Assembly (NCBI GenBank): GCA_033002965.1
Contig: JAURVB010012327.1
Span: 1 to 64,000, forward strand
DNA: 64,000 bases
Origin: Piper betle
Taxonomy: Eukaryota; Streptophyta; Magnoliopsida; Piperales; Piperaceae
Direction: 5' to 3'
The position numbers and the translations under genes were made by a program. Under the pieces are notes generated by a model. It worked only from the letters and a program-made list of their open reading frames with translations. It was not told where the DNA came from and ran no database searches. Shown one piece after another: positions 45,390 to 57,812 of this stretch (its first letter is position 1; each line of letters starts with the position of its first letter).

Positions 45390-47140
45390 GCGTGCGATAG
45401 TGCGCTCCAAGAAAATGCAAATCTGGGCCGTTGGATGATCCAACGGCCCGGATTTATTTATTTTTTACCCTCTCCTCCTCTCCCTTTTCACGCCGCCCCG
45501 CCCCCGCCGGCCCCGTACCGCCTCCACCCACAGCCTCCCCCACCTGCCCTGGTTCCCCTCGCCCCGTCCGCTCGCTCGCGCCCCCGCCCGCAACCTTCCC
45601 CCGACCTGCCTTGTTTCCCCTGCCCTCCGCTACCGCCCGACGCCTGCCCGCAACCTTCCCCCCACCTCGCCCCGTGTTCCCCACCCCGCCCGGTTCCCCG
45701 TGCCCCCCTCCTCTCCGCCGCCTGTTCGCCCCACCCGCCGCAGCCCCGCTTGCCCCTGCCCTATTTCCGCCACCCACCCCAGCCGCCTCGTTTCGCCCCC
45801 ACCCCGCTCGTTGACCGAGCTCCTCCCCGCCGTCTGCTACCCTGGCCACCTCCACGCCGGCGTCACTGCATCACCGCCGGCGATGGCGCGACGGGAACGG
45901 AGGAGCGATGGCAATTTCGTAATAAAAATTTGACTTGTTCCTAACTCGATTGGCGGTGGCGCGACCGGGAACTGTTTCTCCTCACCCCCACCGCCGCCTC
46001 AGGGCTGGATGGGCCTGCTGGGAAATACATAGCGCCGGTCTCATGTGGGACCAATAAAATTTTCATTACAAAATTATTTTATTTTTTAAAATTTATTTCG
46101 TAATATTGACTCGATCTTGTCCAGGATCGAGTCAAGTTTTATTACAAAATTATTTTATTTTATTTTTAAATTTATTTCATAATATTGACTCGATCCCGTG
46201 AGAGATCGAGTCAAGTTTTTATTATTAAAAAATTTTATTTTTTTAATTTATTTCGTAACGGGCAGAGAGGGGGTCAGGGGCGGCAGAAGGCGAGGCAGGG
46301 GGCCTGGGCCGGTGGAGGGCATGGGGGCAGCAGGTGTGGGGGGACGAGGGGCAGGGTATGGGTGGCAGCAGGGAGGCGATCGGCAAGCGGCGGCGTCGGC
46401 GGGGAGCGGTTCAAATTTTTATTTTAGGTTATTTTATTTTTAAAATTTATTTCATAAAATTGACTTGAGTAAGGATCGAGTCAATTTTTTATTTTATTAT
46501 ATTGTATTTTTAAAATTTATTTCGTAAATTTAACTTGAGTCGGGAACAAGTCAAATTTTTATTATGAAATTGCCATCGCTCCTCCGTTCCCCGTCGCGCC
46601 ACCGCCGGCGGTGATGCAGTGACGTCGGCGTGGAGGTGGCCAGGGCAACAGACGGCGGGGAGGAGCTCGGTCGACGGGAGGCGGCGCGGGGTGGGGGCGA
46701 AACGGGCGGCCGGGGTGGGTGGCGAAAACATGGCAGGGGCGAGTGGGGCCGTGGCGGGGGTGGGGCGAAACAGGCGGCCGGGGGGGGGGGGCGGGGAACC
46801 GGGCGGGGGTGGGGGAACATGAGGCAGGTGGGGGGGAGGGCTGCGGGCAGGGGGAAACAAGGCAGGTCGGGGGAAGGCTGCAAGCGGGGGCGCGGCGGCG
46901 GACGGGGCAAGGGGAACCAGAGCAGGTGGGGGGAGGGCTGCGGGCGGAGGCGGGACAGGGCGGGGCCGGGCGGCCAGGGCCCGGGCGGGGGCGGGGGCGG
47001 CGGTGCCGACGGGGCGGCGTGAACAGGGAGAGGAGGAGAGGGTAAAAATAAATAGATCCGGGCCGTTGGATTTTCATCCAACGGCCCAGATTTGTTGCGC
47101 TGCAATGCGCTGCATTTTCATGCAGCGCACTATAGAACGC
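45390..47140. mobile_element. Non-autonomous Mutator-like element with long inverted ends
   Basis: The first ~110 bp (GATAGTGCGCT, AAATCTGGGCCGTTGGAT, ATCCAACGGCCCGGAT, TTTACCCTCTCCTCCTCTCCC) recur as reverse complement in the last ~110 bp (47030-47140). GC-rich arms flank an AT-rich centre (45920-46560) of repeated units with TTTTAAAATTTATTTCGTAA and GACTCGATC palindromes. No transposase is present. It sits in a (TA)n tract; ATATATATA on both sides is compatible with a 9-bp duplication but uninformative. The A2-B1 interval keeps the uninterrupted TA tract, an empty site. Long proline- or glycine-rich frames here come from the GC-rich arms and are not genes. Confidence 0.7.
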
Positions 47141-48641
47141 CTATATATATATAGAGAGAGCTTTTAGTACCTCCCCTCCCCCAGGCATATATCAAATTAA
47201 GTTGAGATATAACAAGGTAGACATCTTGGCATCTAGTTAATTTTTTATGAATCTCTTCTAAAAATACAGAGAATTACCAGGAAAGAAGAAGATAATTTGA
47301 CTAGTGATTGAGTTTTTATTGCCAAGTGACATCTTGTTTTTTCGATTTGCTCTCTTGCTAATTGACAGTAGTTTATATATTTTATTTTCTTACTATAAAG
47401 TCTAATTCTACAAATATAACTAGTATGAACCTCTTTCTATCTGGAGCCTGCTTGAGTAGAAGAAAGGAAAAAAACACAAATATTTGGTTCAAGAAGAGGT
47501 AAAAAAAAAAAAGACATTTCATGCCTAAGAAAAGAGGGAGCCACTTTAGGGTGGATGACATCATATCGCCCGATTATTATATAATATAAATAAGTCATTT
47601 ATTAAAATTATTTAGAAAATATTATTGTCTCGTTGAACAGCGCAACATATCGTGACAATATTGATGGAAAACTATGATAATGAGTAAAATAATCTTGTAA
47701 AATCCAACACGAGGAAGGGGTGGTGATGCAAACAAGTAGGAACACCATCTTATCTCGTGGTTTTTTTTTTCAGCACAAATCAGGTCGAGTTATTTAGCCC
47801 GCCATACTGAACATGCACTTAGTGTTGACAAACATTAATAATGGATATTAATTATTATATGCTGCTTTGTACGTATATTATTTTTTTCTCTCAAGTACTC
47901 AGCTTTATCGGCAATGTATACTTCTATGTAAGGCATGAAAATCACGTGGGAAAAAGGCACCCCAAGAAAATAATTAAAATTATATTTCTAACATTTTCTC
48001 TTTTGGAAAAGTAATTATTTTCTGACGTAAGGAACGAAGGTTTGTAGATGGCAAGAATATACTCTCCTTGGAATATATAAACAAAAGGCTTATTTGCTGT
48101 GCCACTTTGTTAGAAAAAGAAAGACCACACAAAAGAAATTTCATGGATATTTATATGGGTAGGTCTGGACAAAGATTTAGACTTGACGCCAACTTTACTT
48201 TCCCTTTCTCTAAGATGTATATAAATATAACCATACTATCTTATAACATGTGTATACATAATATATAACCAAACAAAAATAATGCCACCTTTGGCCGGGC
48301 ACCAAACCCACTCAAGTCGTTTCCTTATTTATTGGTTTCCCATGTCACATCTCACAATCGACATAGATCACTTCAGCTTAATCCTGATGATTCCTACCTA
48401 TCTATGTTAATTATGAACAATTAATTGAGTTCTTTTGTTAATAGTGTCAGACTTACTAACTCAAATGGTAAAAAATATTCGGACTTAGTTGTCTTATTAT
48501 TTTTCTTTTATATACTAATTTTGAAAAAAATTAATACGTACAACAATCGTAATTTTATACCAATCGCCTCGTCCCCTATTTAAACAAGGGCCGGCATCAA
48601 CTCTTCCTGGCTCTCCTCCAACTTAGCTGAGTGCAAGCACC
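47141..48641 (+). promoter_or_regulatory. Upstream region of PPO-B2
   Basis: Collinear with the B0 and B1 upstream blocks from ATATATCAAATTAAGTTGAG near 47188. CACGTG lies at 47943-47948 and TATTTAAA at 48577-48584, 58-65 bp before the ATG. Confidence 0.65.
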
Positions 48642-50495
48642 ATGGCCATGTCTATGATGCTCAACGCTCCCACCCCCACCATCACCACCAGCTCCTCCTC
48701 CGCCTCCTACTCCGCCCCATTGCGCATTGCGACTCCGACAATCCGGTCGTCGCCCCGCCGTGTCGGTACTAGTATTAGAAGCAGCGCCGAGGGCGGACAG
48801 GACGGCGGTGCGTCGGCCAAGGTCGACCGCCGGAACCTCCTCCTCGGCCTAGGCGGGATGTACGGCGCCACCGCCGTCGGCGGGGCCGCCCGGGGCGACC
48901 CAGTCCAGCCGCCGGACCTCAACGCCTGCCACGTCGCCAACTACCCTGACGGCTACAATGACAACCTGCCGGTGCAGTGCTGCCCCCTTACGATCTGAGC
49001 AAGCCACTGGACATCCAACCCTACTTCCCGCCGGCCGGGGCGCCACTCCGAACTCGGAAGCCGGCGCACAAACTGTCCCAGTACGAGATCGACCGGTACA
49101 AGAGGGCGGTGAAGGAGATGAAGGCGCTCCCGCGCAACCATCCATGGAACTTCATGCAGCAAGCTCAAATCCACTGCGCTTACTGCAACGAAGGCTACAA
49201 CCAGAAAGGGTTCAATGTGCCCCTCCAAGTCCACTTTAGTTGGCTCTTCGTCCCATGGCATAGGTGGTACCTCTACTTCTTCGAGAAGATCTTGGGCAAG
49301 ATCGTTGGCGACGACACCTTTGCTCTCCCATTCTGGAACTACGACGTCGAGGAGGGGATGAAGATCCCGGACCCCTACAAGGAAAGGAGCTCGAGCTTGT
49401 ACAACCCCAACCGAAACATGGGTCACAAAGACGAGCTCATCTTCCTCAACTGGACATACGATTTGGAGGACACGCCGGTGTCCCCGACGGTGGTGAGCGA
49501 CAACTTGAACCTGTTGGCGACGCTGTTCGACGAGGACAGCCTGACCTACCCGAGGCTGTTCATGGGGGACCCGGTATCGGCGGGGCAGCTCGTGAACAGC
49601 GCCATCGCCGACCTCTCGTCGGGGAGGTTGGAGAACATCCACAACTTCGTGCACATGTGGGTTGGGCAGGTGGAGCCGCCCAACTTGGACATGGGCAACT
49701 TCTACTCTGCCGGTAGGGACACCCTCTTCTACGCCCACCACGCCAACATCGACCGTTTCTGGGATCTATACCGCGCCAAGCGAGGCTACGCCACCGAGTT
49801 CAACGAGACCGACTGGTTGGACGCCAAATTCGTGTTCTATGATGAGAACCAAAAGCTTGTCACCGTCACGGTAAGATTGATGAACTGTTGTTATATGAAC
49901 AAATTATCGTAACAAACAATGTTTGAGATGGCTGATCTACATATGATTATTAATAAATATTGTAATTGGCGGAGGACAGACGAGGCAGAGCTTGAATACG
50001 CAGCCGCTGGGTTATGTGTACGAGAGCGTGCCCATCAAGTACATGACGCTGCCCAAGGGGAACGCCAGGCCGGCGCCGGTGGGGAGCCCGTCGGAGTTCG
50101 GGCCGTCTCGGAGGAAGCTGGACGGCAACATCGTGGTGACGGTGCGGCGGCCGAAGGCGTCGAGGACGCCGGCAGAGAAGGCCAGGGAGGCGGAGCTGCT
50201 GTCCGTGGACGGCATCGAGCTTACCTCCCCGGACGCCGCGGCGTTCGACGTCTACCTCAGCAACTCGCGGCAGGAAAAGAGCGAGCTGGTCGGCACTTTC
50301 TCCCGGGTCCGGCACAACAACACCCACGGCGACGGGTCGCTGAGCAGGATCAAGTTCACCACGGGGATCACCGGCGCCGTGGAGAGGATCGGAGCCGACG
50401 CCGACCCGACCGTGGTGGTCACCCTCGTCCCGCGCACCGGCAATGTGACCGTCGGCGGCGTCCACATCGAGCTTGTCCAGAAGCAGATCTTCTAA
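48642..50495 (+). pseudogene. Polyphenol oxidase B2 (intact except for the poly-C frameshift)
   Basis: Exon 1 is 48642-49870, a phase-0 intron 49871-49979 (109 bp), exon 2 49980-50495; corrected length is about 581 aa. The transit peptide has DRRNLLLGLGGMYG. CuA is complete (IHCAYCNEGYNQ; HFSWLFVPWHRW), as is CuB (ENIHNFVHMW; FYAHHANIDRFW, with the usual His-His pair). DWLDAKFVFYDEN, the tyrosine motif LGYVYES and FDVYLSNSR mark the C-terminal region. Unlike the A copies, the first residues of exon 2 keep the canonical GYVY. The only lesion is five C instead of six at 48983-48987, ending the first frame at VQCCPLTI after 118 codons. No other damage over ~460 codons suggests recent loss, a sequencing error, or some rescue of the frame. 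Confidence 0.88.
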
Positions 50496-51000
50496 CGCTT
50501 TGAGAGGCAGACCGGGTGGGATTTTAGGATGTTAAATAAGGAGAAGTAAGGTTGTGATTACTCCAACATTGATTAGCTCTGTTTGTTTCCCCATGAGTCG
50601 ACTATCCAATCCAATTGTTGTTGTCTTTGTTGATGTCGTTTATGTATTACTACTTTGTGCTTGAAACCATTGAAGCCTTGCATATGAACGGTGGTATTTT
50701 ACTTTCCTCTCATTAATTTGGACGTTTTGATGTTACTCTGTGTAGAGGTATGGACCAGTACTAGTGGAGCTACTCAAAGTTTCATGATGTAGCTACTGAT
50801 CTGGCCATAAGTTTGCCTTTTGATAAAGTTTGAACTTTTGCGCTTCTCTTTCAAAACTAGTACACTTTATTCCACCAGCACCTTCTGAGGACAAAGAAGG
50901 TTACGGCGGGCTTGAAGATTGAGATAATTGTTGCAAGATTTGTGCGAACATGACCGTTACTAAAATAGTTCATTAAGATCGACGCTAAAATGTCATAAAG
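50496..51000 (+). other. 3' flank of PPO-B2 with stump of a third PPO
   Basis: Collinear with the B1 3' flank. Around 50890-50975 it contains GGCTTGAAGATTGAG and AACATGACCGTTACTAAAAT, the counterpart of the PPO relic at 28335-28500, but the GGVHIEL part is missing here. No open gene. Confidence 0.5.
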
Positions 51001-51102
51001 CAATAATCCCTACGGCTCCGAACTTAAATTTGCTCTTTTGTTTGATGTTGAACTAGAACAGAACAAGTATAAGGTAAGTAGCAGTTGGAACCCTTAAGCC
51101 CA

Positions 51103-51187
51103 AATCTAATTGTAAACGCTCTTATCAGATATATTATGTCTGCCAATCTAATTGTAAACGCTCTTAGCAGATATATTATGTCTGCCA
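51103..51187. repeat. 42-bp tandem duplication
   Basis: AATCTAATTGTAAACGCTCT recurs at 51103 and 51145, and the units differ at one base (CTTATCAG versus CTTAGCAG). Confidence 0.9.
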
Positions 51188-53121
51188 ATTTCTCCGCATA
51201 CAACAACAGATGCCATCTTTTAAGAGAATAATAATTTATGAAAAAAGCTTGTCGAATAATTTCTGTTTTTGAGTTCGTATAATATTATAATATTCAATTG
51301 ATGAAGTGGGTGACAGCCGAGAAAGAGACATGAAATTACTCCTAGCAGTGCAGAAAATGAACGAAAGTCAGTACGAGTTGTCAGTCGAATCCACCTACCT
51401 CCCTGACTAAAGTATTGTCTTTTTAATCATGCATCTAGATCTGTACATATGCTGTTAAAGCAGCGAGCGTCTCCACATTTTACTGAATAAAAAAATCACA
51501 TATCATGTGGAAAAAAACATTTTTAACTGTTCTTCCTAATCACCGATTCAATATATCAAAGCCCAAGAGTTCACTTATAATTCCATGAACGTACATCAGG
51601 TTTAATATAATTTGTTGTTTAATTTCTTTCTACATGTTCAAAGCACAAACTATATGTTATGGTCACAGTCTGTCAAATCTTGCCATTGATTAAATGTAAA
51701 ACAGAGCGGAATATGAATTGTCGCTTTCTAAGAAAAAAATGAATGGTGCTCGTTAGGAATTTGTCCGATCAAAATATTCACATTCAGCAAACCGAGTATA
51801 TCCAATTGTTGTAAAGGTAATTGAATTGGACTTTTCAAAATTTGGATTCGAACGGGCTCAAACCCGTTCATGACTAGTTTATGGCATATTTTAAATAAAA
51901 AAATATCATAAGATTGTATTTATATTTATATGAAAATTAAGTTATCGAGGATTATAAAATTAAAATAAAAAATAATATTATGAAATAAATATTTTTATCA
52001 AATTATATTTTATTATAAAATAAAGTATTTTTAAACAAGTTTTATAAACTTTAAAGCTAAATATCATATATAGGGTGAAAATATAAGAAATAAGAAGAGA
52101 GTAAGTTGAATTCTCTTAATTATATCTTTACATATCGTATAATTATTAAAAATTAAAATATGCAAATTTTGCTACTAATAAGAATTTATGAATAGTTTAT
52201 AAATCAGTTAAATTCAATTTGAATTGAGTGAATCTAAATATATCTATTTTTACTTAGACTCAAATAAAGTAGAGTTAAATTTGACCAGTGGAAACCCATT
52301 CATATAACGAACAATGATCACATGCACAATATTGGCGTAAAATTTTCAGAGCATTTATCAGCATTGCACTGGCTAAAATCCCCGGTAGGCCCTACTATCT
52401 CAAATCACATTCCCATCTCTGAAGAAAACTATAATTCTTTCACATGATCTTGACCATAAACAAGTCCTGTTTTCATTAGAGAAACCGACCTTGTCGGCTA
52501 TTTGAATTAACAACGATGCGAATGTTGAAGTGAGCACGAAGCATCTACGACACATAAAATGATTGTTAAAACATATTTCATGTACACAGATTTGAGTATT
52601 ATTTTAACCTCTAATTGAACAAATCAAGCACTTGATATATTAATTAAATTAATTAATCAATAAATTAACATGATAAAATTATGCTGTGGGCAATTCAAAT
52701 TTTCCCCTGGTCACTGCTCTACCTTCCCTTCTAGATCACTTTTTTAGTTGAAAAATATGCACCTTTTCATAAGCAGCCCATTATTCTATGAATCCGTGGC
52801 TCTTATCACTATAGCTATTTTAAAGCGGTTTAAATTTTCGAGTTCTTGTTAGCCTTATGTGAAAATGATCATGAAAAGAGATTCTGAGATTGATAGATTC
52901 TGATCAAATAATGAGAATAACATCCGTAAATCAACGATATGATACATTGATAGATTGTTCATGTTCATGGGAGAAACTACATGATCTATTTCTAATTCCA
53001 TATTTCTTGAAAGGAATGGTTCTATCAAATGTTTAAAATAGCTCCAGCCTCGCTTAAAATCCTATAATTGATTATTGGAAATTTATAAAATATATTTCAT
53101 GCTATTTTTCACAAAATTTTC

Positions 53122-53160
53122 GATTGGCTTGTAACATTTAGTATTGGCTTGTAACATTTA
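53122..53160. repeat. 20-bp tandem duplication
   Basis: ATTGGCTTGTAACATTTAG occurs twice in direct succession. Confidence 0.9.
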
Positions 53161-55407
53161 GAAATCCTTTGCTGCATCGGAGGTGCTATTTTGCCACATG
53201 TTGACAATTATTGATGTCGGTTAGGAAGACAGGATGAAAAAGTTGTGTTCGAAGTTAGATTTAGATGATGTAAATCTGTTGAGTTTTGGCTACTTGTCCA
53301 GACTTTTATAAATGATCAGGATAATCTAAGAACAATAACTTGTTAATTTGCAGGGTGTTTCCAAAGTACCACTCATGGATGTAGGATTCTCTTGCAGGTT
53401 GAGATGTATGGTTACTATTTGTCACAAGAAGCCAAAACTCTGAAATTAATTTTTATTTTAGGGGCTATTTTTACTTTATCTTTACAAAATAGTTGTTATT
53501 TTTTTTGTTAAAAAAGCCTTGTCCATTAACTTCTCAACTATTAATCAAATAAATGTTAGGCATGACATAACAGTCAATAAATTTTAACCCTCAAGGTTGC
53601 CTAACCAAACTATAAATATATTTAATGATAATTATTTTAGTAGATTCTATTTTACAAATTTCACTTATTAAGTAAATTTTTAGAGTGATTCACTAGTTTC
53701 ATTACATAATTCTCAGTTCTTTCAATAACATAAGAACATAATTCATTGGTGATTCACCATTTAATTCTCACCTATCTCAATAAGAGATGAAATAAATTCA
53801 TTTATAAATCCTCACCAACCTCGAGAGAAAGTATTTTTGTACTTTTCCTTGATAGAATATACATTTCCCCATGACCATCCCATAGTCTTTTACTACTTAA
53901 ATATTGGCCACATTATCTGTGCATTTTTATTAGGACCACGTGGGCGGCTACTTCTTTGAATTTGAAACTTATGTCCCTCATAACACGGCGGACTGTGGAC
54001 CATGGTCGCCTTCATTGTCGTTAATAATGAAACCAACTCTCTCCATCTAATTTTATTAATAATCTCCTCCTAGCTCACGAGGATGCCCTCGTTCTAATTT
54101 ATTGCATTTTATTGTAATAACGAGGAGACTTAAGTGGTTGAACGTTCGTAATAATGTGTAAGATCCGAGCATGTATCAACGTGTAAGGCATCGGCACTCT
54201 TAAGAGCCCATAATGTACTAAACCACCGCAACTTAATGGCGATCGTGTTGTAAACGATGGAAAGAATATAAATAAATAAATAATCGAATTAATTATCTCC
54301 AGTTTGTCTTCAACTCAACTCGGTTATCTGACACGAGGGCACCATGCATCTCATTATGAAATTTCTCATTGAGTTTGATTAATTTCTCCCATGGGGAATT
54401 AAGCTCTCAATGCCTAAGCTCTATTACGTGTGATTAGAGCAAAAATAATATTTTAATTTCTTAATTTAGTTATGACTGATCAATTAATTAGTTGAGTAAT
54501 TAATGGGTCATTAACAACAACGTAAAAAAAATGATTTTTTACCGTTTTTCTTTGCATTTCTCTATCACTTCTTGCATCAATTTCATTCTTTTCCCCCTCT
54601 ACGTCCTCCATATTACTCCTAGCCCTGAGTACAGAGGGCCGATTACTCTCAGGCATGCACCTTCAGTACCTTTTGAAATCACAAATTTAGACATGCGCTA
54701 TATTACAGTACCCGTGAACCTCCACACTTCTTCGGGTTTGAGGAACTCAAAGGTGGAGTTGTCAGGATTCCCTCAGGAATGAAGTGGGTTCTCCCTAGCT
54801 CCGGAGCCGACAAGCACACGCCCTATCTCAAGACATGACCGTCGATAACCCTTATTCCATCTCTCACTGAAAACACGAAAACTATACATATATAGGTATG
54901 GGTTGAGATTTAAACAATAGGCCTGAAGGCAACTTGTGGTGGATCTTAATTTCGAGAACTGACTCGAGGGATCTCAATCTTGACGGTTATTAATCCAGAA
55001 AACTATTGGTTAAATGACCCGTGTTAAGTGGGATCCGATAAAATACCACTTTACTTGTCCTGCACATGATAAATCAAATACACAATAGAATAGCGTAAAA
55101 TAGAGAACGAGTCCTAAACGGACCTGGTAGAAGCTCCAATCGGGTCCTCGCGCCTAGGTGGCGAGCTCCTACTCTGTACCTACACGACAACCTAAAAGCT
55201 AATGCTCGCTCATGATGTAGTCATACATCCTATATCACGCATACATCCATCACGCATCAATCATAGTCACATCAACCTATGTCAATTCTAGCAAGTCTAC
55301 TTAGGCTAGTTTGCATTAGATCATGATAATTACTTAGTTACCCTAATTAATTTCTTAGCTTCCATTTTTAACACCACTCAATCAAACAATTTCATATTTT
55401 ATTCTTA

Positions 55408-55413
55408 ATCAAA

Positions 55414-55449
<36 letters not shown>
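55408..55449. repeat. (TA)n microsatellite
   Basis: About 40 bp of uninterrupted alternating T and A within the truncated LTR. Confidence 0.95.
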
Positions 55450-55450
<1 letters not shown>

Positions 55451-56475
55451 CACAATTCACCAATCCTGGCATGCTGTGCTAATAACCATAATCCTTAATA
55501 AATTAAGTCGGAGTCAATTATACCTCGTCGTCGGCAAGCGGTGACAGCTAGGGTTTCGTTGCGCGGCTTGGAACTTGAATTTGGCACTCAGTAGCGTCTG
55601 AAGTTCGATTTGGATTCGATCAGATGAGTTTGGCCGAATGTTCGGCGGGTTCCGGCGATTTTCCTACGATCTCTGGCGGCTTCTTGGTGGTTTTTTGACG
55701 ACTTTTCCAGCAGGAAAATCGGGATTATAGGTCGGCACTAGCTCGGCGAGCTCAACCTAGTGGTAGTGACAGTGAGGACGGCCGCGGTGGTGATGATAGC
55801 CAGCGGTGATGTCGAGTTCAGTCGAGGCGGTTGGTCGCTCTAATCGGACCCATGGCTGGCCTCGGCGATGGTGCTAGGTAGGGGGGAAATGTCGGGGAGG
55901 TCGAGGGAGTGGTCGTCGATGTCACGGCGGTGGCGAATCGACAGGGGGAGTATTGCGGCTCGTGGTAGCGAGTCGGTGGCTAGGGTTGGTCGTGGCGACA
56001 TGGAGACTACACGGCAAGATGAGGCGGCGTCGATCGGTTGCAGTGCGGTGTTGGCGATGGCGGCGGCGAACATAGGGGCGGTAGTGATGGGGTTTGGGGT
56101 GAGGAAGTGTCGGGAAGGAGAAGAAACACTCCGGTGGCAAACTCGTAAATAATTATTGACTCAATTCCTACTCGAGTCAAAATAATAACTACTCCTTAAT
56201 AAATCCTAAAAAATCTTTAAAAGAATGGAAAATCACATAAAATATATTACACATCATAACACAGAATAACATGTTCTATAACTAATAACCCACTCAAACT
56301 GCCCTATAACGCGTCTTAATGCGTTATTCGGCCTAAAACTATTTCAACGATCAAATACATAAAAAGAAAAATATTGCATACATTCATATATTCGAATAAC
56401 TCATTTCTCACCATCTTTTCGATGTTATCATCATATAGTTTAGGTATACTTGACTTACATCGCTCATAACTCACG

Positions 56476-57742
56476 TGTAAAACCCCGAAAATAATAATAA
56501 TAATAATATATAATAATAATAATAATAATAATTAGACTATTTTATTTAAGGTTTTGTAAATCTTAAGAACGAACCATAAATATTGTTTAACTAAATTAAT
56601 TCTTAAAAATTAATATTGACTTTTATCATATCGGTACAATGATATTTATGAATGATCTTAAACAAATTTTGTTTATTGAATTTTTGGGATTGGGAGTTGT
56701 GAGTGCGATTTAACATTCATTCACATTAAGTCAATAATAAGTTTTTGACTTTTCATTATCAAACTAATTATTGATATTTAATATAATTATTTGTGATTAC
56801 GTTCTTTTATATAAAATTTAATATAGTAACTTCTTTGAATTCTTCACATATTAATAAAACTTAATATAGTGACTTCTTGATTTTTAGATATATTCTTCTA
56901 TATAAAGGAGAGTTCTGTTAATGTTAAATGAAATATCCTTTGGATAGTTTGTGAGTACATTTGACTCACAAAGGGAAGGCTTTAGGATCGTGTGTCATAG
57001 TTGCGGGTTCCTCATCATAATACCAGGTCCATATAATTACTTGAAAGTTATATATTTTGATTTTGGAGTCTTCGTCGGCCTGTCCACATTCGATCACCAT
57101 GCGCTAAGTATAACCGGGGTCAAAGAATTGGCTAAGTCTGACACAGGGCAGCACCCTCAAAATTCCTGAAAGATTAAATACCAGCCCCCATGCCGAAATG
57201 GGTGACAAGGCGCAGTGGCGCAAGACGGCTCATATGTACTTGTTATACCGAAAAGGTGAGTCAATGGCAAATATCGGTAACTACAGGCCGAGGGCCACGA
57301 AGCGTATGTGTACATACATGGGATTGTAGCTGGGTGGGTGGCCACCCTCCCAGGATATTAAGAGCTTAGCATAGGCTCATAATTACTAAAAGATGTAATT
57401 CAGATGTTGTGGAATATGTTAATTATTTCTTGTAATTATACGACTTAGTGTTTTTAACACTAACGCAAAATTGCTTCCACGGGTATTAGCATGGAAGGAT
57501 GGGTAGAGTCAGGATAGCTGGAAGGACTCTATTATTGGAAAATTCTTTTCTTGAGATTGTTTGCATAGCAGTGGGATTTTGGTTCAGTTCATAGGGCTTA
57601 GATTATTCTGAGCATTTGTATATTAAATTTATTGTTACTGATTTATTTAAAAATCTTAAAAATTAATAGAAAATTAATTATGAGACACTTAGTTTCATAT
57701 AGTAACACTTGGCTCGTAGCTCAGAACGGGCAAGTCGTTACA
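56476..57742 (+). mobile_element. Solo LTR with perfect TCACG target duplication
   Basis: It begins TGTAAAACCCC and ends GGCAAGTCGTTACA, 1267 bp. It is flanked by TCACG at 56471-56475 and 57743-57747, and the host LTR is continuous when it is removed. No primer-binding site or second LTR is present, so it is a solo LTR left by recombination. An (AAT)n microsatellite lies near its start (56489-56532). The same family occurs in reverse at 30215-30598 and from 37351. Confidence 0.88.
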
Positions 57743-57812
57743 TCACGGCTAGCCTCAACTCAGCATGCGGTTCATGAAACTGACTAGACTCGTACCGACG
57801 GTTGAACCGACT

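Larger units (their letters stand above)
51001..54540. other. Low-copy noncoding stretch
   Basis: About 3.5 kb of AT-rich sequence without a convincing gene, transposon end or similarity to the rest of the window. It contains a 42-bp tandem duplication (51103-51187), a 20-bp one (53122-53160) and a microsatellite-free remainder. It probably marks the right edge of the PPO duplications. Confidence 0.5.
54541..57812 (-). mobile_element. Large Tekay-like LTR, truncated, interrupted by a solo LTR
   Basis: Matches 36150-37350 and other large LTRs (for example CTCTACGTCCTCCATATTA, CCTCCAC..CTTCTTCGGGTTTGAGGAACTC). Its left end is missing: similarity begins about 700 bp into the LTR. It is split by the solo LTR at 56476-57742, continues for about 65 bp (57748-57812), and is then cut by the LTR starting at 57813. 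A (TA)n run lies at 55408-55449. Antisense GC-rich frames at 55840-56150 are spurious. Confidence 0.7.
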
